The notes beneath the pieces are model-generated. The model was not told the origin of the DNA. It saw only the letters and a program-made list of their open reading frames with translations, and made no database searches. Of a DNA stretch of 64,000 nt, positions 33,883 to 43,134 are shown piece after piece (the stretch's first letter is position 1; each line of letters starts with the position of its first letter). Location: contig NZ_CP103300.1 in assembly GCF_025562755.1 (NCBI RefSeq), positions 5,520,501-5,584,500 of the forward strand, written 5' to 3'. A program made the translations under genes and the position numbers. Source of the DNA: Endozoicomonas euniceicola. Lineage in GTDB: Bacteria > Pseudomonadota > Gammaproteobacteria > Pseudomonadales > Endozoicomonadaceae.

Positions 33883-34131
33883 ACGTTATCAATGCGATAG
33901 TGGTCCGTGTTTGTTATTATTCCCATCAAAAATCAAAACACCTTTGTTTCAGAATTACCGTTCGCATTCTGTGTGATATGAAAAAGATGCTTTACAGCGA
34001 TACCTTTTGATACTAACACAGTCTTTTGAAATGTCCTGTTTTTTATGATGCCGCTTTATGTTTCTGTCTATAGACAAGCAAGAGCTCCTCGTTTTAATGT
34101 GAAATGAAAGAGTGATGAAGGAGGGGGGAAT

Positions 34132-34701
34132 GTGAATTATTGCAGCCATTGTGGTGCCGGTGTTCGACAGGAAATACCGGCAGGCGATAATCGATTGCGG
34201 TACGTTTGTACAGAATGTGGCATGATTCATTATCAAAACCCCCGAATCGTCGCTGGTTGTCTGCCAGTATACGACAACAAAGTTCTATTGTGCCGACGTG
34301 CTATTGAGCCACGTAAAGGGCTCTGGACCCTGCCCGGAGGCTTTCTGGAACTGGGTGAAACCATTGAGCAGGGAGCTGTTCGGGAAACGGTTGAAGAAGC
34401 CGGTGCCGAGGTCAGAGTGACCCAGCTCTATACGCTGTTTAATGTGCTGCATGTTGGTCAGTTGTCGCTTTTCTTTCTGGCCGAGATGGATTCACCCGTG
34501 TTTGCTGCCGGTGAGGAAAGCCTTGATGTGCAATTGTTTGATGAACAGGATATTCCCTGGGACGAACTGGCATTTACCACTATCCGCCAGACGCTGGAAT
34601 ATTTTTTTTCCGACCGGCGGCAGGGAGAGTTTATCCAGCGCACTGGGGATATTGATTACAATAGTGCTATGACTCAGTCCCGACACGTGGGAAGTGTCTG
34701 A
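34132..34701 (+). CDS. Nudix hydrolase with N-terminal zinc ribbon
   Basis: The protein of 189 residues begins with a zinc ribbon (YCSHCGAGV and YVCTECGMIHYQNP). The Nudix domain follows with GLWTLPGGFLELGETIEQGA and RETVEEAGAEV, a complete Nudix box. This architecture is found in NudC-like and YjaD-related hydrolases acting on ADP-ribose or NADH-like substrates, though this protein lacks the full NudC length. The start is GTG, preceded by the strong AAGGAGG. Its 3' end overlaps the opposite NIF3-like gene by 35 bases. Confidence 0.88.
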   Translation: MNYCSHCGAGVRQEIPAGDNRLRYVCTECGMIHYQNPRIVAGCLPVYDNKVLLCRRAIEPRKGLWTLPGGFLELGETIEQGAVRETVEEAGAEVRVTQLYTLFNVLHVGQLSLFFLAEMDSPVFAAGEESLDVQLFDEQDIPWDELAFTTIRQTLEYFFSDRRQGEFIQRTGDIDYNSAMTQSRHVGSV

Positions 34702-34999
34702 CGGGCCATACTTCAAAGGCCGGTTCCTCATAGGGGTGAGCCTGCCTGAGGGCTGACACCGCAGCCTCAACCTGCTCGTCCGGGCAAATGATCTCGACTT
34801 TATACTCTCCAACATACTCCAGTTCGCCGGGCGTCCCCAGAAACGGGGTACTGTTTGCCAGCCCCCGAAACTGCCCCTGTCCCAGTGTCTGCCAGCAGCA
34901 TCGGTCATAGTCGCCGAGGTGTCCTGCCCCGGCGTTAAAGACGGCGTCTTTTACAGTTTCCAGATGAGAGGCAGGTACGAAGAAACACAGTTTATGCAT
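34667..34999 (-). CDS. NIF3/YqfO C-terminal-domain protein
   Basis: The 110-residue protein resembles the free-standing CutA-like domain inserted in YqfO/NIF3 proteins. It begins KLCFFVPASHLETVKDAVFNAGAGHLGDYDRC and contains QAHPYEEPAFEVWP, both typical. The domain forms trimers and may bind metal or small ligands; the function is not settled. It converges with the Nudix gene and lies six bases downstream of the acyltransferase gene on the same strand, so it is probably in an operon with it. Confidence 0.85.
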   Translation of the reverse strand: MHKLCFFVPASHLETVKDAVFNAGAGHLGDYDRCCWQTLGQGQFRGLANSTPFLGTPGELEYVGEYKVEIICPDEQVEAAVSALRQAHPYEEPAFEVWPVRHFPRVGTES

Positions 35000-35004
35000 A
35001 GTGG

Positions 35005-36150
35005 TTAAAGATAGCGGTTAAAGACGGGTGTCGCGTACATTTTTAACAGCCACTCCCGGTGATGGTCCTTAGTGGTCGCTAGTCGTTGCTCGAAAGCGTT
35101 ACGTTTGCCGTCGAGGTCTTCGTTGGGAAACAGGGTTTCAAGGCCAGGGACGGTTACTCCCTCGTGCTGGTCTTTCAGTGCTTCCCAGGCGAAAAGATTG
35201 GAGGGTTGCAACTGGTAGTTTTTATGGATCTGGCGGTCTACTTCACTCACTACTTCGTTAGCCGACTCATAGTGATCCTTTAAAGGTTTACCGAAGGCAA
35301 TATGGACATGACCTTTCTGACCTTTAATGCCTTTGACGATGCTGTCCATGTCTTCGCCTTCAGACTTGGTGTAATGGCCGTTTTTTTCCGTTTCGTACAG
35401 TTCTCTGGCTTTCATCGTGTCACAGGGGTCGTACTCGTAAGAGATAGCCACTGGCACAATGTTCATAGAGCGAATGCTCTCTGAAAACGCTGTATCAGCC
35501 GCTTTCCGGCTCATGTGGAACATTTTGATAATGGCGCTGTCGGTCCGGTCGTCACCGTCTTTTGCCCGGCCTTCACTCTGAGCAATCCAGATAGAATGGC
35601 CATTATCAATGGAGTGATGAATATAGGCCGACAGGGTCTGGTATGCCTTCAGTTTTTCCCTGCGACCCGACAGGGAGCGTTTGACAATAAAGCTTTTGTT
35701 GAGGCGCATCAGGTCGCTGACAAACGGGCGCTGCAACAGGTTGTCGCCAATGGCAATTCGAGCGGTGTTCATCCCGTTTTTGTAAACGCCGTAATTAACA
35801 AACGCCGGGTCCATCACTATATCGCGGTGGTTGGACAGGTAAGTATAGGCGGTGCCTGGTTGCAGATTTTCTATGCCAGAATAGGTGATGCGGCTGGTGC
35901 TGGACTCGATCACATCGGACAGGTATGGCTCGACGATTTTCTGCAACGCATCAATATTGTCGACCCCTTTCAGGCGGGTTCTTAAGCCTTGTCCGGTCAG
36001 CCAGTACATAATGCCACCCAGCCACTGGGAGAGGCGTGGAAACTGATGATGTGACAGCAGATGCAGTAACTCGGCATCCTGAAGCAGGCGGTCCAGTGTC
36101 TGGCGCACTTCATCATCGTGGTAAGGTCTTATTTCGTCGAAGCGTTCCAT
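35005..36150 (-). CDS. PlsC-type acyltransferase
   Basis: The 381-residue protein contains the catalytic NHRDIVMDP motif near residue 132 (His-x4-Asp) and a second motif QSEGRAKDGDDRT near residue 210, which together define glycerolipid acyltransferases. There is no signal peptide and few hydrophobic segments, so it is likely peripheral at the inner membrane. It is longer than ordinary PlsC (about 245 residues) and lacks a close named homolog that I can identify. The NIF3-like gene follows at once. Confidence 0.85.
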   Translation of the reverse strand: MERFDEIRPYHDDEVRQTLDRLLQDAELLHLLSHHQFPRLSQWLGGIMYWLTGQGLRTRLKGVDNIDALQKIVEPYLSDVIESSTSRITYSGIENLQPGTAYTYLSNHRDIVMDPAFVNYGVYKNGMNTARIAIGDNLLQRPFVSDLMRLNKSFIVKRSLSGRREKLKAYQTLSAYIHHSIDNGHSIWIAQSEGRAKDGDDRTDSAIIKMFHMSRKAADTAFSESIRSMNIVPVAISYEYDPCDTMKARELYETEKNGHYTKSEGEDMDSIVKGIKGQKGHVHIAFGKPLKDHYESANEVVSEVDRQIHKNYQLQPSNLFAWEALKDQHEGVTVPGLETLFPNEDLDGKRNAFEQRLATTKDHHREWLLKMYATPVFNRYL

Positions 36151-36404
36151 CAGGTCGTTATTCTACGGTCAGGTTAATGGCTCAGTTGGATTATATAGCC
36201 TGTTTTTTTATTGGTCTGTAGTCAACGTGTGCCACTTTGTAACTGGGGCCGTTTATCTGGAGCCATGTAACTGGCGTAATGTAATGCGCCAGCCTGAAGC
36301 CCGGTCAGGCGATAGTGGCTTTACCGGGGTATTGTACGTATTATTCACCCAATGGTTCAGGCCGCAATTCAGCGTAGTAAGCAGAGCCGTAAGGTCAATA
36401 AAAA

Positions 36405-36971
36405 ATGTCTATAAAAACGAAATGCCAGAGTGGTGTCTTTGCAGGTCTGACGCTGTTTTCAGTAACAGGCCTGGGTTCAGATTTTCAGCCGTTGATGGAG
36501 AAGGCTGAATCGGTCGATAGGGCAGCGATGCTGGAGGTCGGGCTCAACCTTTTGCAACGGCAGGAGAATGCGGACTCTGACCAGGCGAAAGCACTGTTGC
36601 AGCCACTGGCAGATAACGGTAACACTCGGGCTCAGTTATGGTTAGGGCGGGCTTATCGCGATGGTCTTGGCGGCATTGGGAAAGATATTAACAAGTCATT
36701 CCGGTACTTTGAGCAGGCCGGAGGGCGTGAAGGGATGAATCCTGAAGCTCAGATGGAGCTGGGGCGAGCCTATATGAAGGGCGAGGGAACCGACAGGAAC
36801 TTGATAGCTGCCTATATGTGGACGGCATTGAGTGCTGAACAACAGGGGAGCTGGACCAGCAAAGCCATTAAACAGCGGCAGTCATTGCAGGATAAATTGA
36901 CACCGGTCCAGTTGGAAAAAGCAAAGGAGCTGGTAGAGCAGTTACACTCTATTTATCTGAAACAGCCTTGA
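36405..36971 (+). CDS. Sel1-repeat protein
   Basis: The 188 residues include two Sel1-like repeats: NTRAQLWLGRAYRDGLGGIGKDINKSFRYFEQAG and PEAQMELGRAYMKGEGTDRNLIAAYMWTALSAE. Sel1 repeats are TPR relatives that mediate protein contacts. A short hydrophobic N-terminus (GVFAGLTLFSVTGLGS) could be a signal peptide, which would place it in the periplasm. The DUF2007 gene starts 12 bases after the stop, so they are probably co-transcribed. Confidence 0.8.
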   Translation: MSIKTKCQSGVFAGLTLFSVTGLGSDFQPLMEKAESVDRAAMLEVGLNLLQRQENADSDQAKALLQPLADNGNTRAQLWLGRAYRDGLGGIGKDINKSFRYFEQAGGREGMNPEAQMELGRAYMKGEGTDRNLIAAYMWTALSAEQQGSWTSKAIKQRQSLQDKLTPVQLEKAKELVEQLHSIYLKQP

Positions 36972-36983
36972 TACGGCCTGGTT

Positions 36984-37205
36984 ATGATCAAAATATACAG
37001 CCCGGAAAACGTCATCGAAGCCCAATGCCTTAAAGACTTTCTTGAGCAGCAGCATATTCGCTGTTTTATTGGTGGTCAGTACCTGGTTGGAGCCATCGGT
37101 GAACTGCCCATTACCGGCTTGCTCGGGCTGTATGTTGAAGATTTGGATGCGGGATTGGCCAGGCGTCTCATCTGTGATTATCTTAGTGCAACACCGGTTT
37201 TTTAA
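36984..37205 (+). CDS. DUF2007 small protein
   Basis: The 73-residue protein (KIYSPENVIEAQCLKDFLEQ, then ITGLLGLYVEDLDAGLARRL) matches the DUF2007 domain, a ferredoxin-like fold also called putative signal-transducing domain. Members contact other proteins, and no precise role is known. It follows the Sel1 gene closely. Confidence 0.8.
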   Translation: MIKIYSPENVIEAQCLKDFLEQQHIRCFIGGQYLVGAIGELPITGLLGLYVEDLDAGLARRLICDYLSATPVF

Positions 37206-37518
37206 TTTGTATACGCTATCTTGATTTAAAATTTAATCCTGAAAAACAACTAAATGAAACCAGGCAGTCATGTGTGGCAGAAAAAGAGGGGCTGTTGGCG
37301 CCGCACTGGGAAGTCGCTTTACCCTATGCCCGGGAGGGTACTTCTATATTGGAAAGGCTAATGGGCGAGGTGGGTGGTTTGGTTGCTGTGCTGGCTTTTA
37401 TACAGGGCAAAGCAGGATCAAGTTTGCACAACCACTAGCAGACAGGGGCTTGAAGGATTTACCCGTAGAAATATGGTCTATTCTTAGCGTTCAATTCTCA
37501 TGACGTAACCGTTGAGTT
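37206..37518. other. Non-coding stretch before the hybrid kinase
   Basis: A 77-codon frame (37270-37503) lies here, but it has low-complexity Gly/Cys-rich sequence, no family signature and no ribosome binding site, so I do not call it. The kinase promoter is expected here. Confidence 0.4.
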
Positions 37519-40500
37519 GTGCTGTTCTCAATTCGCAAAAAAATCATATTTTTTACGGTCGTTCCTGTCACGCTGCTTTATAACCTGATTTTTGGCATTC
37601 ATCTTTATCTATCCATTCGCCATGCAACGGATACGGTGGCCAAACGCCTGACAGAGCAGGTCTGGCACTATGCCAATGAGGTTGACGCTTACATCGTCAA
37701 TCTTTTGCAGCAGGCTGACATTGTAGCGGGTGTGATCGGGTCTGACAGTGATGGGCTGAATTGGCTTCCCGGAGATTTGTTGCTGGAAACGCTGCAAAGC
37801 AACACCTTATTAAGAGGCATTGGCCTTGTCTGGTATGACCATAGTTCCAGTCAGCTGGAAGGTGTTCAGGCATTACGCTATGGACAAACCATAAAGATAG
37901 TGGAAGGTGTCGAAAGCTTCGGCCCGCTGCTGGTAAAAGCCTGGCCAAGAGTGGATGACACCCAGAAAGGAATATGGATAGAGTCCGCCTCGCTACAGAA
38001 CGGTGGAAAAATCATCAGCCATGTTCTGCCTTTGTATAAAGCTGGCAGACGAGTTGGCGTGTTAAAGCTGGATGTTTGTCTCAGTGATCTTAGGGTTCGG
38101 GTCATTGACACCCATACGGGGCAACCGAAGTTTTCTATTATCAGTCGGCAGGGGAATTATCTGCACACTGACAGCAAAACGGCGAGAAGGTCGCATCACC
38201 ATAAGATATTTGAGACGCTTGAGGTCTACGGGACTCCGGGTTTGTGGGATGATTTGTCAGAGGTTATTGATAAAGGTAAGCCGGTTCTGCGCAAATCCTG
38301 GATTCCCATGCGAGAACATGAGTACTGGTTTTTTGGAGCCCCGATCAGGGCGGGTCCCTGGTGGCTGATTACTCATATTCGGCGGGATGTAGCTCTTGGC
38401 ATGGTCAGCGAGCAAGCCAAGGTGGATGCTTTGGTTATGCTGATTTCTCTGCTGCTTACTTTTACCTGCGCCTGCCTGGTTTCCGACCGTATTACCAGGC
38501 CGTTGACGCAGCTGAAACAGTCGATGGATGATTTCACCTACCGACAGAGCTACCCGGTGATTACCAAAATGTCTGATGATGAAGTGGGTAGCCTGGCGGA
38601 AAGTTTTCAGGAGCTGCTGGAGAAACTGGCTGATCGGGATCAGACGCTGCATGACATGCGGGCGAATAACATCGGGCACCTGGTACAGAAACTCAGGGGG
38701 CAGTACGTTTATTTTAATCTGGATGAACAGGGGCGAGTCATCCATGTGAGCCCATCCATTCAATCGATTCTGGGCTATAAACCCGTTGAATTCCTGGGCC
38801 CCTTAAATCGTTTTATTGTCGATGCTGCACAGCGAACCCTGTTTAAGGAACAACTCCGGGGCGTATTGTCGGGCAATGCTTCTACCTTTGAACTGGAGGT
38901 GCTGCACAACGATGGCCGGCACCGGCGTCTGGAAATTTTCTGGAGCGATATGTTCGATGTTAAAGGCAGTTATTCGACTATAGAAGGTATGGCCAACGAC
39001 ATTACCGAACGCATTAACGATACACGTAAATTTAAGGCTTTGCTGGATTCTGCACCGGATGCGACGGTTATCTCCACGCCGGATGGCATTATCAGTATGA
39101 TTAATAGCCGGGCTGAAACGATGTTTGGTTTTGAGCAGCAAGAGCTGGTTAATATGCCTCTGTGTTTACTAACGCCACTGAATTGCCGTTCTGCTCACCC
39201 TTTGCTGGGGGATCTTAGTGCTGTTAGCTGGGAACAGTTTTGCCTGACGGGCTTTGAATCCCATGGCATTGATCGGGAAGGGCGGGTCTTTCCTGTTGAT
39301 ATCACCAGCAATCCACTGGAAACGGATGATGGTTTGCTGATTTCTATGGTGGTCAGGGATATTACCGAGCGCAAGCGTATAGAGTGTGAATTGACGGAAG
39401 CCAAGGAACAGGCTGAGCGTGCCAACCGTGCCAAAGGTTTGTTTCTTTCCAACATGAGCCACGAACTCAGGACGCCGCTCAATGGAGTGCTGGGGTACAC
39501 GCAAGTGTTACTGCAGGATCGGGAAGTCCGGGAAGGGCATGAGAAAAGCCTGCGGACCATTGAATCAAGTGGAAGACATTTGTTGTCTTTAATAAACGAC
39601 ATTCTTGATCTGACCAAAATAGAATCCAGTCAGATTGAGCTGCATCCGGTCACTATGGATTTGCGGGAAATGTTAGCTGATGTGCGCAATATGTTGCTGG
39701 AAAAAGCCAACAGCAAAGGGCTGGTCATAAAGATTGAATCTGCATCGGATTTACCGTCAGTCATTGTGGCAGATGAAATAAAAGTACGACAGATTTTGAT
39801 CAATCTGATGAGTAACGGAGTGAAATATACGAAGTCGGGCTGGATCAGGATGCTGGTTCAAAAGAACGGTGAACGCTTGCACTTTGCCGTAAAGGACACA
39901 GGGATTGGTATTGATGAATCAGGTTTGCAGCGGGTATTTGAACCTTTCAGGCAGTTGAAATCCGAATATATGGCAGGAGGAACCGGGCTGGGACTGGCAA
40001 TCAGTCGGCATCTGGTTGCGGCTATGGGGGGAGAATTGACCGTATCCAGTGAAGTGGGTAAAGGCAGTTGTTTTGAATTTTCTATTCCTCTGGAAGTTGG
40101 AAATGTTGAAGAACTTCAGGGCCGTTACCGGGTGCATCGTGATTCCTACTGTCCAGAGCTGCCGGAAAGCTGGAAGGGACAGTCAATTCTGGTGGTGGAC
40201 GATGTCGAAAGTAATCGTGACATGCTGGCGTGTTTGCTGAAGATTCCGGGGTTTTCGGTGCAGCAGGCCTGCAATGGTGTCGAAGCACTTGAAGCGCTTG
40301 ATCAGAATGACTTCGTTATGGTGCTTATGGATATTCGCATGCCAGTACTGGACGGTGTTGAGGCATTGCGTCGTATCAGGCAACGACCCCATGGGCGTCG
40401 TATAAAGGTGCTGGCGGTCACTGCCAGTGTCAGCCAGGAGGCTCGCTCAGGGCTGCTTATGAAAGGCTTTGATGGCTTTATTGGTAAACCTTTTGATGCC

Positions 40501-40815
40501 GCAGAGTTGTATGAACTGATTGAAAGGCAGCTGGGAATTGAGTTTAAACTGACTCGCAGTAAACAGGTGTTGTCTACTGATCTTGATGAGTTGATTGCAA
40601 AACTGAACAGCGATAAACGAGAGTTGTTTACCCAGTGCATTCGTGAAGCCGTTGAAATGGGGGACCTGGAATCCCTGCAGGAGCGGGTTAAGCCGTTTGG
40701 TGAAAGTCCGGATTTTGACGAGTTGAGTCAATATATTGTGCAGTTGTGTGAAGCCATGGATCTTGAGCAGCTGGAATGCCTGGTTAATAAGTTGAATTTA
40801 GCTGTTGGCTGTTAG
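37519..40815 (+). CDS. Hybrid sensor histidine kinase (Cache-HAMP-PAS-PAS-HisKA-ATPase-REC)
   Basis: The 1098-residue inner-membrane kinase starts with GTG. Domains in order: TM1 (residues 8-30), a periplasmic Cache-like sensor (about 35-295), TM2 (about 300-320), HAMP (about 320-375), two PAS domains (about 385-505 and 515-630), HisKA with phospho-acceptor His648 (NMSHELRTPLNG), an ATPase domain with VKDTGIGID and GGTGLGLAIS, and a receiver with Asp938 (VLMDIRMPVLDG). A final helical tail of about 80 residues resembles the extra domain of BarA-like kinases but lacks a clear HPt His. The last codons, LAVGC and TAG, come from the heptamer repeat that follows, so the repeat contributes the stop codon. 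No response regulator gene is adjacent. Confidence 0.92.
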   Translation: MLFSIRKKIIFFTVVPVTLLYNLIFGIHLYLSIRHATDTVAKRLTEQVWHYANEVDAYIVNLLQQADIVAGVIGSDSDGLNWLPGDLLLETLQSNTLLRGIGLVWYDHSSSQLEGVQALRYGQTIKIVEGVESFGPLLVKAWPRVDDTQKGIWIESASLQNGGKIISHVLPLYKAGRRVGVLKLDVCLSDLRVRVIDTHTGQPKFSIISRQGNYLHTDSKTARRSHHHKIFETLEVYGTPGLWDDLSEVIDKGKPVLRKSWIPMREHEYWFFGAPIRAGPWWLITHIRRDVALGMVSEQAKVDALVMLISLLLTFTCACLVSDRITRPLTQLKQSMDDFTYRQSYPVITKMSDDEVGSLAESFQELLEKLADRDQTLHDMRANNIGHLVQKLRGQYVYFNLDEQGRVIHVSPSIQSILGYKPVEFLGPLNRFIVDAAQRTLFKEQLRGVLSGNASTFELEVLHNDGRHRRLEIFWSDMFDVKGSYSTIEGMANDITERINDTRKFKALLDSAPDATVISTPDGIISMINSRAETMFGFEQQELVNMPLCLLTPLNCRSAHPLLGDLSAVSWEQFCLTGFESHGIDREGRVFPVDITSNPLETDDGLLISMVVRDITERKRIECELTEAKEQAERANRAKGLFLSNMSHELRTPLNGVLGYTQVLLQDREVREGHEKSLRTIESSGRHLLSLINDILDLTKIESSQIELHPVTMDLREMLADVRNMLLEKANSKGLVIKIESASDLPSVIVADEIKVRQILINLMSNGVKYTKSGWIRMLVQKNGERLHFAVKDTGIGIDESGLQRVFEPFRQLKSEYMAGGTGLGLAISRHLVAAMGGELTVSSEVGKGSCFEFSIPLEVGNVEELQGRYRVHRDSYCPELPESWKGQSILVVDDVESNRDMLACLLKIPGFSVQQACNGVEALEALDQNDFVMVLMDIRMPVLDGVEALRRIRQRPHGRRIKVLAVTASVSQEARSGLLMKGFDGFIGKPFDAAELYELIERQLGIEFKLTRSKQVLSTDLDELIAKLNSDKRELFTQCIREAVEMGDLESLQERVKPFGESPDFDELSQYIVQLCEAMDLEQLECLVNKLNLAVGC

Positions 40816-40941
40816 CTGTTGGCTGTTAGCTGTTAGCCAATAGCCAACAGCCAACAGCCAACAGCCAACAGCCAGCAGCCAATAGCCAATAGCCAATAGC
40901 CAATAGCCAATAGCCAAAAGCCAAAAGCCAAAAGCCAAACA
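40800..40941. repeat. Large heptamer-repeat inverted structure after the kinase
   Basis: Five GCTGTTR heptamers are followed by about 15 complementary-type heptamers (GCCAACA, GCCAATA, GCCAAAA series). The arms can pair into a long hairpin with loop slippage. The kinase stop codon lies within the left arm. It may end transcription or be an active site of slippage. Confidence 0.8.
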
Positions 40942-41006
40942 GCTTCTGTTATCTCCACAGCTGGCATAGTATAACTGTCTTTCGCAACAGAACTCAGGAG
41001 GTTGTA

Positions 41007-41489
41007 GTGACTGACAAATTATCCGATCTTGCTCTGCAACTGTCGCTTGAGTTAGACAAACAGTCATTGGTAATGGCGACTGCCGAATCCTGTACCGGAG
41101 GCTGGGTCAGCCAGGTATTGACGGCTATTCCGGGCAGCTCCGGCTGGTTTGAAGGGGCAGTGGTCAGTTATTCCAATGCCATGAAGCACCGGCTTCTTGA
41201 TGTTCCCCGGGAGCTATTAGATACATACGGTGCGGTCAGCCAGCCTGTTGTTGAACAAATGGCGCGTGGTGTTGCCATGAATCTGGATGTTCCTGTCAGC
41301 ATTGCTATCAGCGGTATTGCTGGTCCTGGAGGGGGAACCCGGGATAAACCGGTAGGCACTGTTCATATCGCATGGTATTGTCGGGAAAAAACCTTTTCCG
41401 AAGCCTTCCGGTTTGCAGGTGACCGGCAGCAGGTGCGAGAGCAGTCTGTAGAGGTTGCCCTGTCCGGGCTGATCAGGCTTTTGCAATAA
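41007..41489 (+). CDS. pncC: Nicotinamide-nucleotide amidase (CinA C-terminal domain)
   Basis: The 160-residue enzyme removes the amide of NMN in pyridine-nucleotide recycling. It shows the family motifs MATAESCTGGWVSQVLT, GAVVSYSNAMK and AISGIAGPGGG. The N-terminal MoaB-like half of the full CinA protein is absent, as in E. coli YgaD. The start is GTG with a perfect AGGAGG five bases upstream. recA follows, as in E. coli and Pseudomonas. Confidence 0.93.
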   Translation: MTDKLSDLALQLSLELDKQSLVMATAESCTGGWVSQVLTAIPGSSGWFEGAVVSYSNAMKHRLLDVPRELLDTYGAVSQPVVEQMARGVAMNLDVPVSIAISGIAGPGGGTRDKPVGTVHIAWYCREKTFSEAFRFAGDRQQVREQSVEVALSGLIRLLQ

Positions 41490-41533
41490 CCCGCGACTTA
41501 AATCAATAAATATACTGGACAAATATACATATA

Positions 41534-41549
41534 GTGTTTAAATATACAG
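41534..41549 (+). promoter_or_regulatory. LexA (SOS) box upstream of recA
   Basis: GTGTTTAAATATACAG differs by one base from CTGT-N8-ACAG and ends 61 bases before the recA start. The position is typical for a recA operator. Confidence 0.75.
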
Positions 41550-41610
41550 TATGTGTAGCGTTTATATTCGCCATGCCCTGCGCAGGCAAGCACTGAGGAT
41601 CGATCAGATA

Positions 41611-42654
41611 ATGGATGAGAACAGAAAGAAAGCACTGGCAGCGGCTCTGAGTCAGATTGACCGCCAATTTGGTAAAGGTGCTGTCATGCGAATGGGTGAC
41701 CAGAAGCAGGAAGCCATTCCCGCCATTTCCACAGGCTCTCTGCAGCTGGATATCGCACTGGGTATCGGTGGTTTGCCCAAAGGCCGGATTATTGAAATTT
41801 ACGGGCCAGAATCCTCTGGTAAAACAACCCTGACTCTGAGTGCTATTGCTGAAGCCCAGAAGCAGGGCGCCACCTGTGCTTTTATCGACGCCGAACACGC
41901 CCTTGATCCTCAGTATGCCGGTAAACTGGGTGTTAATGTTGAAGACCTGTACGTATCCCAGCCTGATACCGGTGAACAGGCTCTGGAAATTACCGACATG
42001 CTGGTTCGTTCCGGAGCGGTTGATGTCATTGTTGTAGACTCGGTGGCGGCGCTGGTGCCAAAAGCTGAGATCGAAGGCGATATGGGTGATTCTCATGTAG
42101 GTCTGCAGGCGCGCCTGATGTCCCAGGCTCTCCGGAAACTGACCGGCTCCATCAAGCAGACTAACTGCATGGTGATCTTCATTAACCAGATTCGTATGAA
42201 GATTGGTGTGATGTTTGGCAATCCGGAAACCACGACCGGTGGTAATGCTCTGAAATTCTACTCTTCTGTGCGACTGGATATTCGCCGTACCGGTGCCGTG
42301 AAACAGGGCGATGAGATCATTGGTAATGAGACCCGGGTCAAGGTCGTTAAAAACAAGGTTTCACCTCCGTTCAAACAGGCGGAATTCCAGATTCTCTATG
42401 GTCATGGCATTTACCATATGGGCGAGGTGATTGATCTGGGTGTGAAGTTGAAGCTGGTTGAAAAATCCGGAGCCTGGTATGCCTATAAAGGCACCAAGAT
42501 TGGTCAGGGTAAAGCGAACGCCTGCAAATACCTGACAGAAAATCCGGAAATTGCGGATGAAATTGAGGCTCAGATTCGGGCTGAACTGCTGAATACCACT
42601 CCCGAGAAAGAAGATTCAGAAAAAGCGGGTAAGGAACCACTGTTAGCAGAATAA
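41611..42654 (+). CDS. recA: Recombinase RecA
   Basis: RecA forms filaments on single-stranded DNA, drives strand exchange and activates LexA cleavage. The start at MDENRKKALAAALSQID (41611) is the family start; an ATG 60 bases upstream would add unlikely residues and overlaps the operator. The 347 residues contain Walker A GPESSGKTTL, Walker B VIVVDSVAALVP, and the L2 loop GNPETTTGGNALKFY. The stop codon overlaps the recX start by one base. Confidence 0.98.
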   Translation: MDENRKKALAAALSQIDRQFGKGAVMRMGDQKQEAIPAISTGSLQLDIALGIGGLPKGRIIEIYGPESSGKTTLTLSAIAEAQKQGATCAFIDAEHALDPQYAGKLGVNVEDLYVSQPDTGEQALEITDMLVRSGAVDVIVVDSVAALVPKAEIEGDMGDSHVGLQARLMSQALRKLTGSIKQTNCMVIFINQIRMKIGVMFGNPETTTGGNALKFYSSVRLDIRRTGAVKQGDEIIGNETRVKVVKNKVSPPFKQAEFQILYGHGIYHMGEVIDLGVKLKLVEKSGAWYAYKGTKIGQGKANACKYLTENPEIADEIEAQIRAELLNTTPEKEDSEKAGKEPLLAE

Positions 42655-43109
42655 TGCAGGAACTCTCTGAACAGGCGTTGACAGAGCAGGATGTTCGCCG
42701 GGCAGCCATGGATTTGCTGGCCCGGCGCGAACACAGCTACGCCGAGCTGTTTTATAAGCTAAAAAAACGCTTCCCTTCTGAGCTGATCGAAAAGGCTTTG
42801 CAAAAGCTGGTTGATGAAGGTTTGCAGAGTGATGAACGTTTTACCGAAGCCTGGGTCTATTCTCGCAGCAATAAAGGCTATGGTCCGGCACGTATCCGTA
42901 ATGAATTAATACAGAAAGGCGTTTCACAAAGCCTGTTTTCGAATTATCTGTTTGACGATGATGATCAATGGTTTTCTGAAGCGAGCCGGTTAAAAATTAA
43001 AAAAGTCGGTGAGCAAAGAAAGCTTTCACCAAAAGATCGTATGAAGGTCTATCGCTTTCTGGCGCAAAGAGGCTTTTTGCCCAGTCATATCAATGCCTGC
43101 CTGGGGTAA
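42654..43109 (+). CDS. recX: Regulatory protein RecX
   Basis: RecX blocks RecA filament growth. The 151-residue protein is helical throughout and has the family pattern AAMDLLARREHSYAELFYKLKKR and GLQSDERFTEAWVYSRSNKGYGPARIRNELIQKG. Its ATG overlaps the recA stop (TAATG), so the two are translationally coupled and share SOS control. Confidence 0.95.
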   Translation: MQELSEQALTEQDVRRAAMDLLARREHSYAELFYKLKKRFPSELIEKALQKLVDEGLQSDERFTEAWVYSRSNKGYGPARIRNELIQKGVSQSLFSNYLFDDDDQWFSEASRLKIKKVGEQRKLSPKDRMKVYRFLAQRGFLPSHINACLG

Positions 43110-43134
43110 AGCGAGTTGATTTGAGAGTTGTTAC

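Noticed and set aside
37270..37503. 77-codon Gly/Cys-rich frame before the kinase
   Set aside because: No ribosome binding site, family signature or coding-like composition.
40800..40941. Possible CRISPR array
   Set aside because: The repeat unit is only seven bases, without spacers; it is a microsatellite-like hairpin and no cas genes are near.
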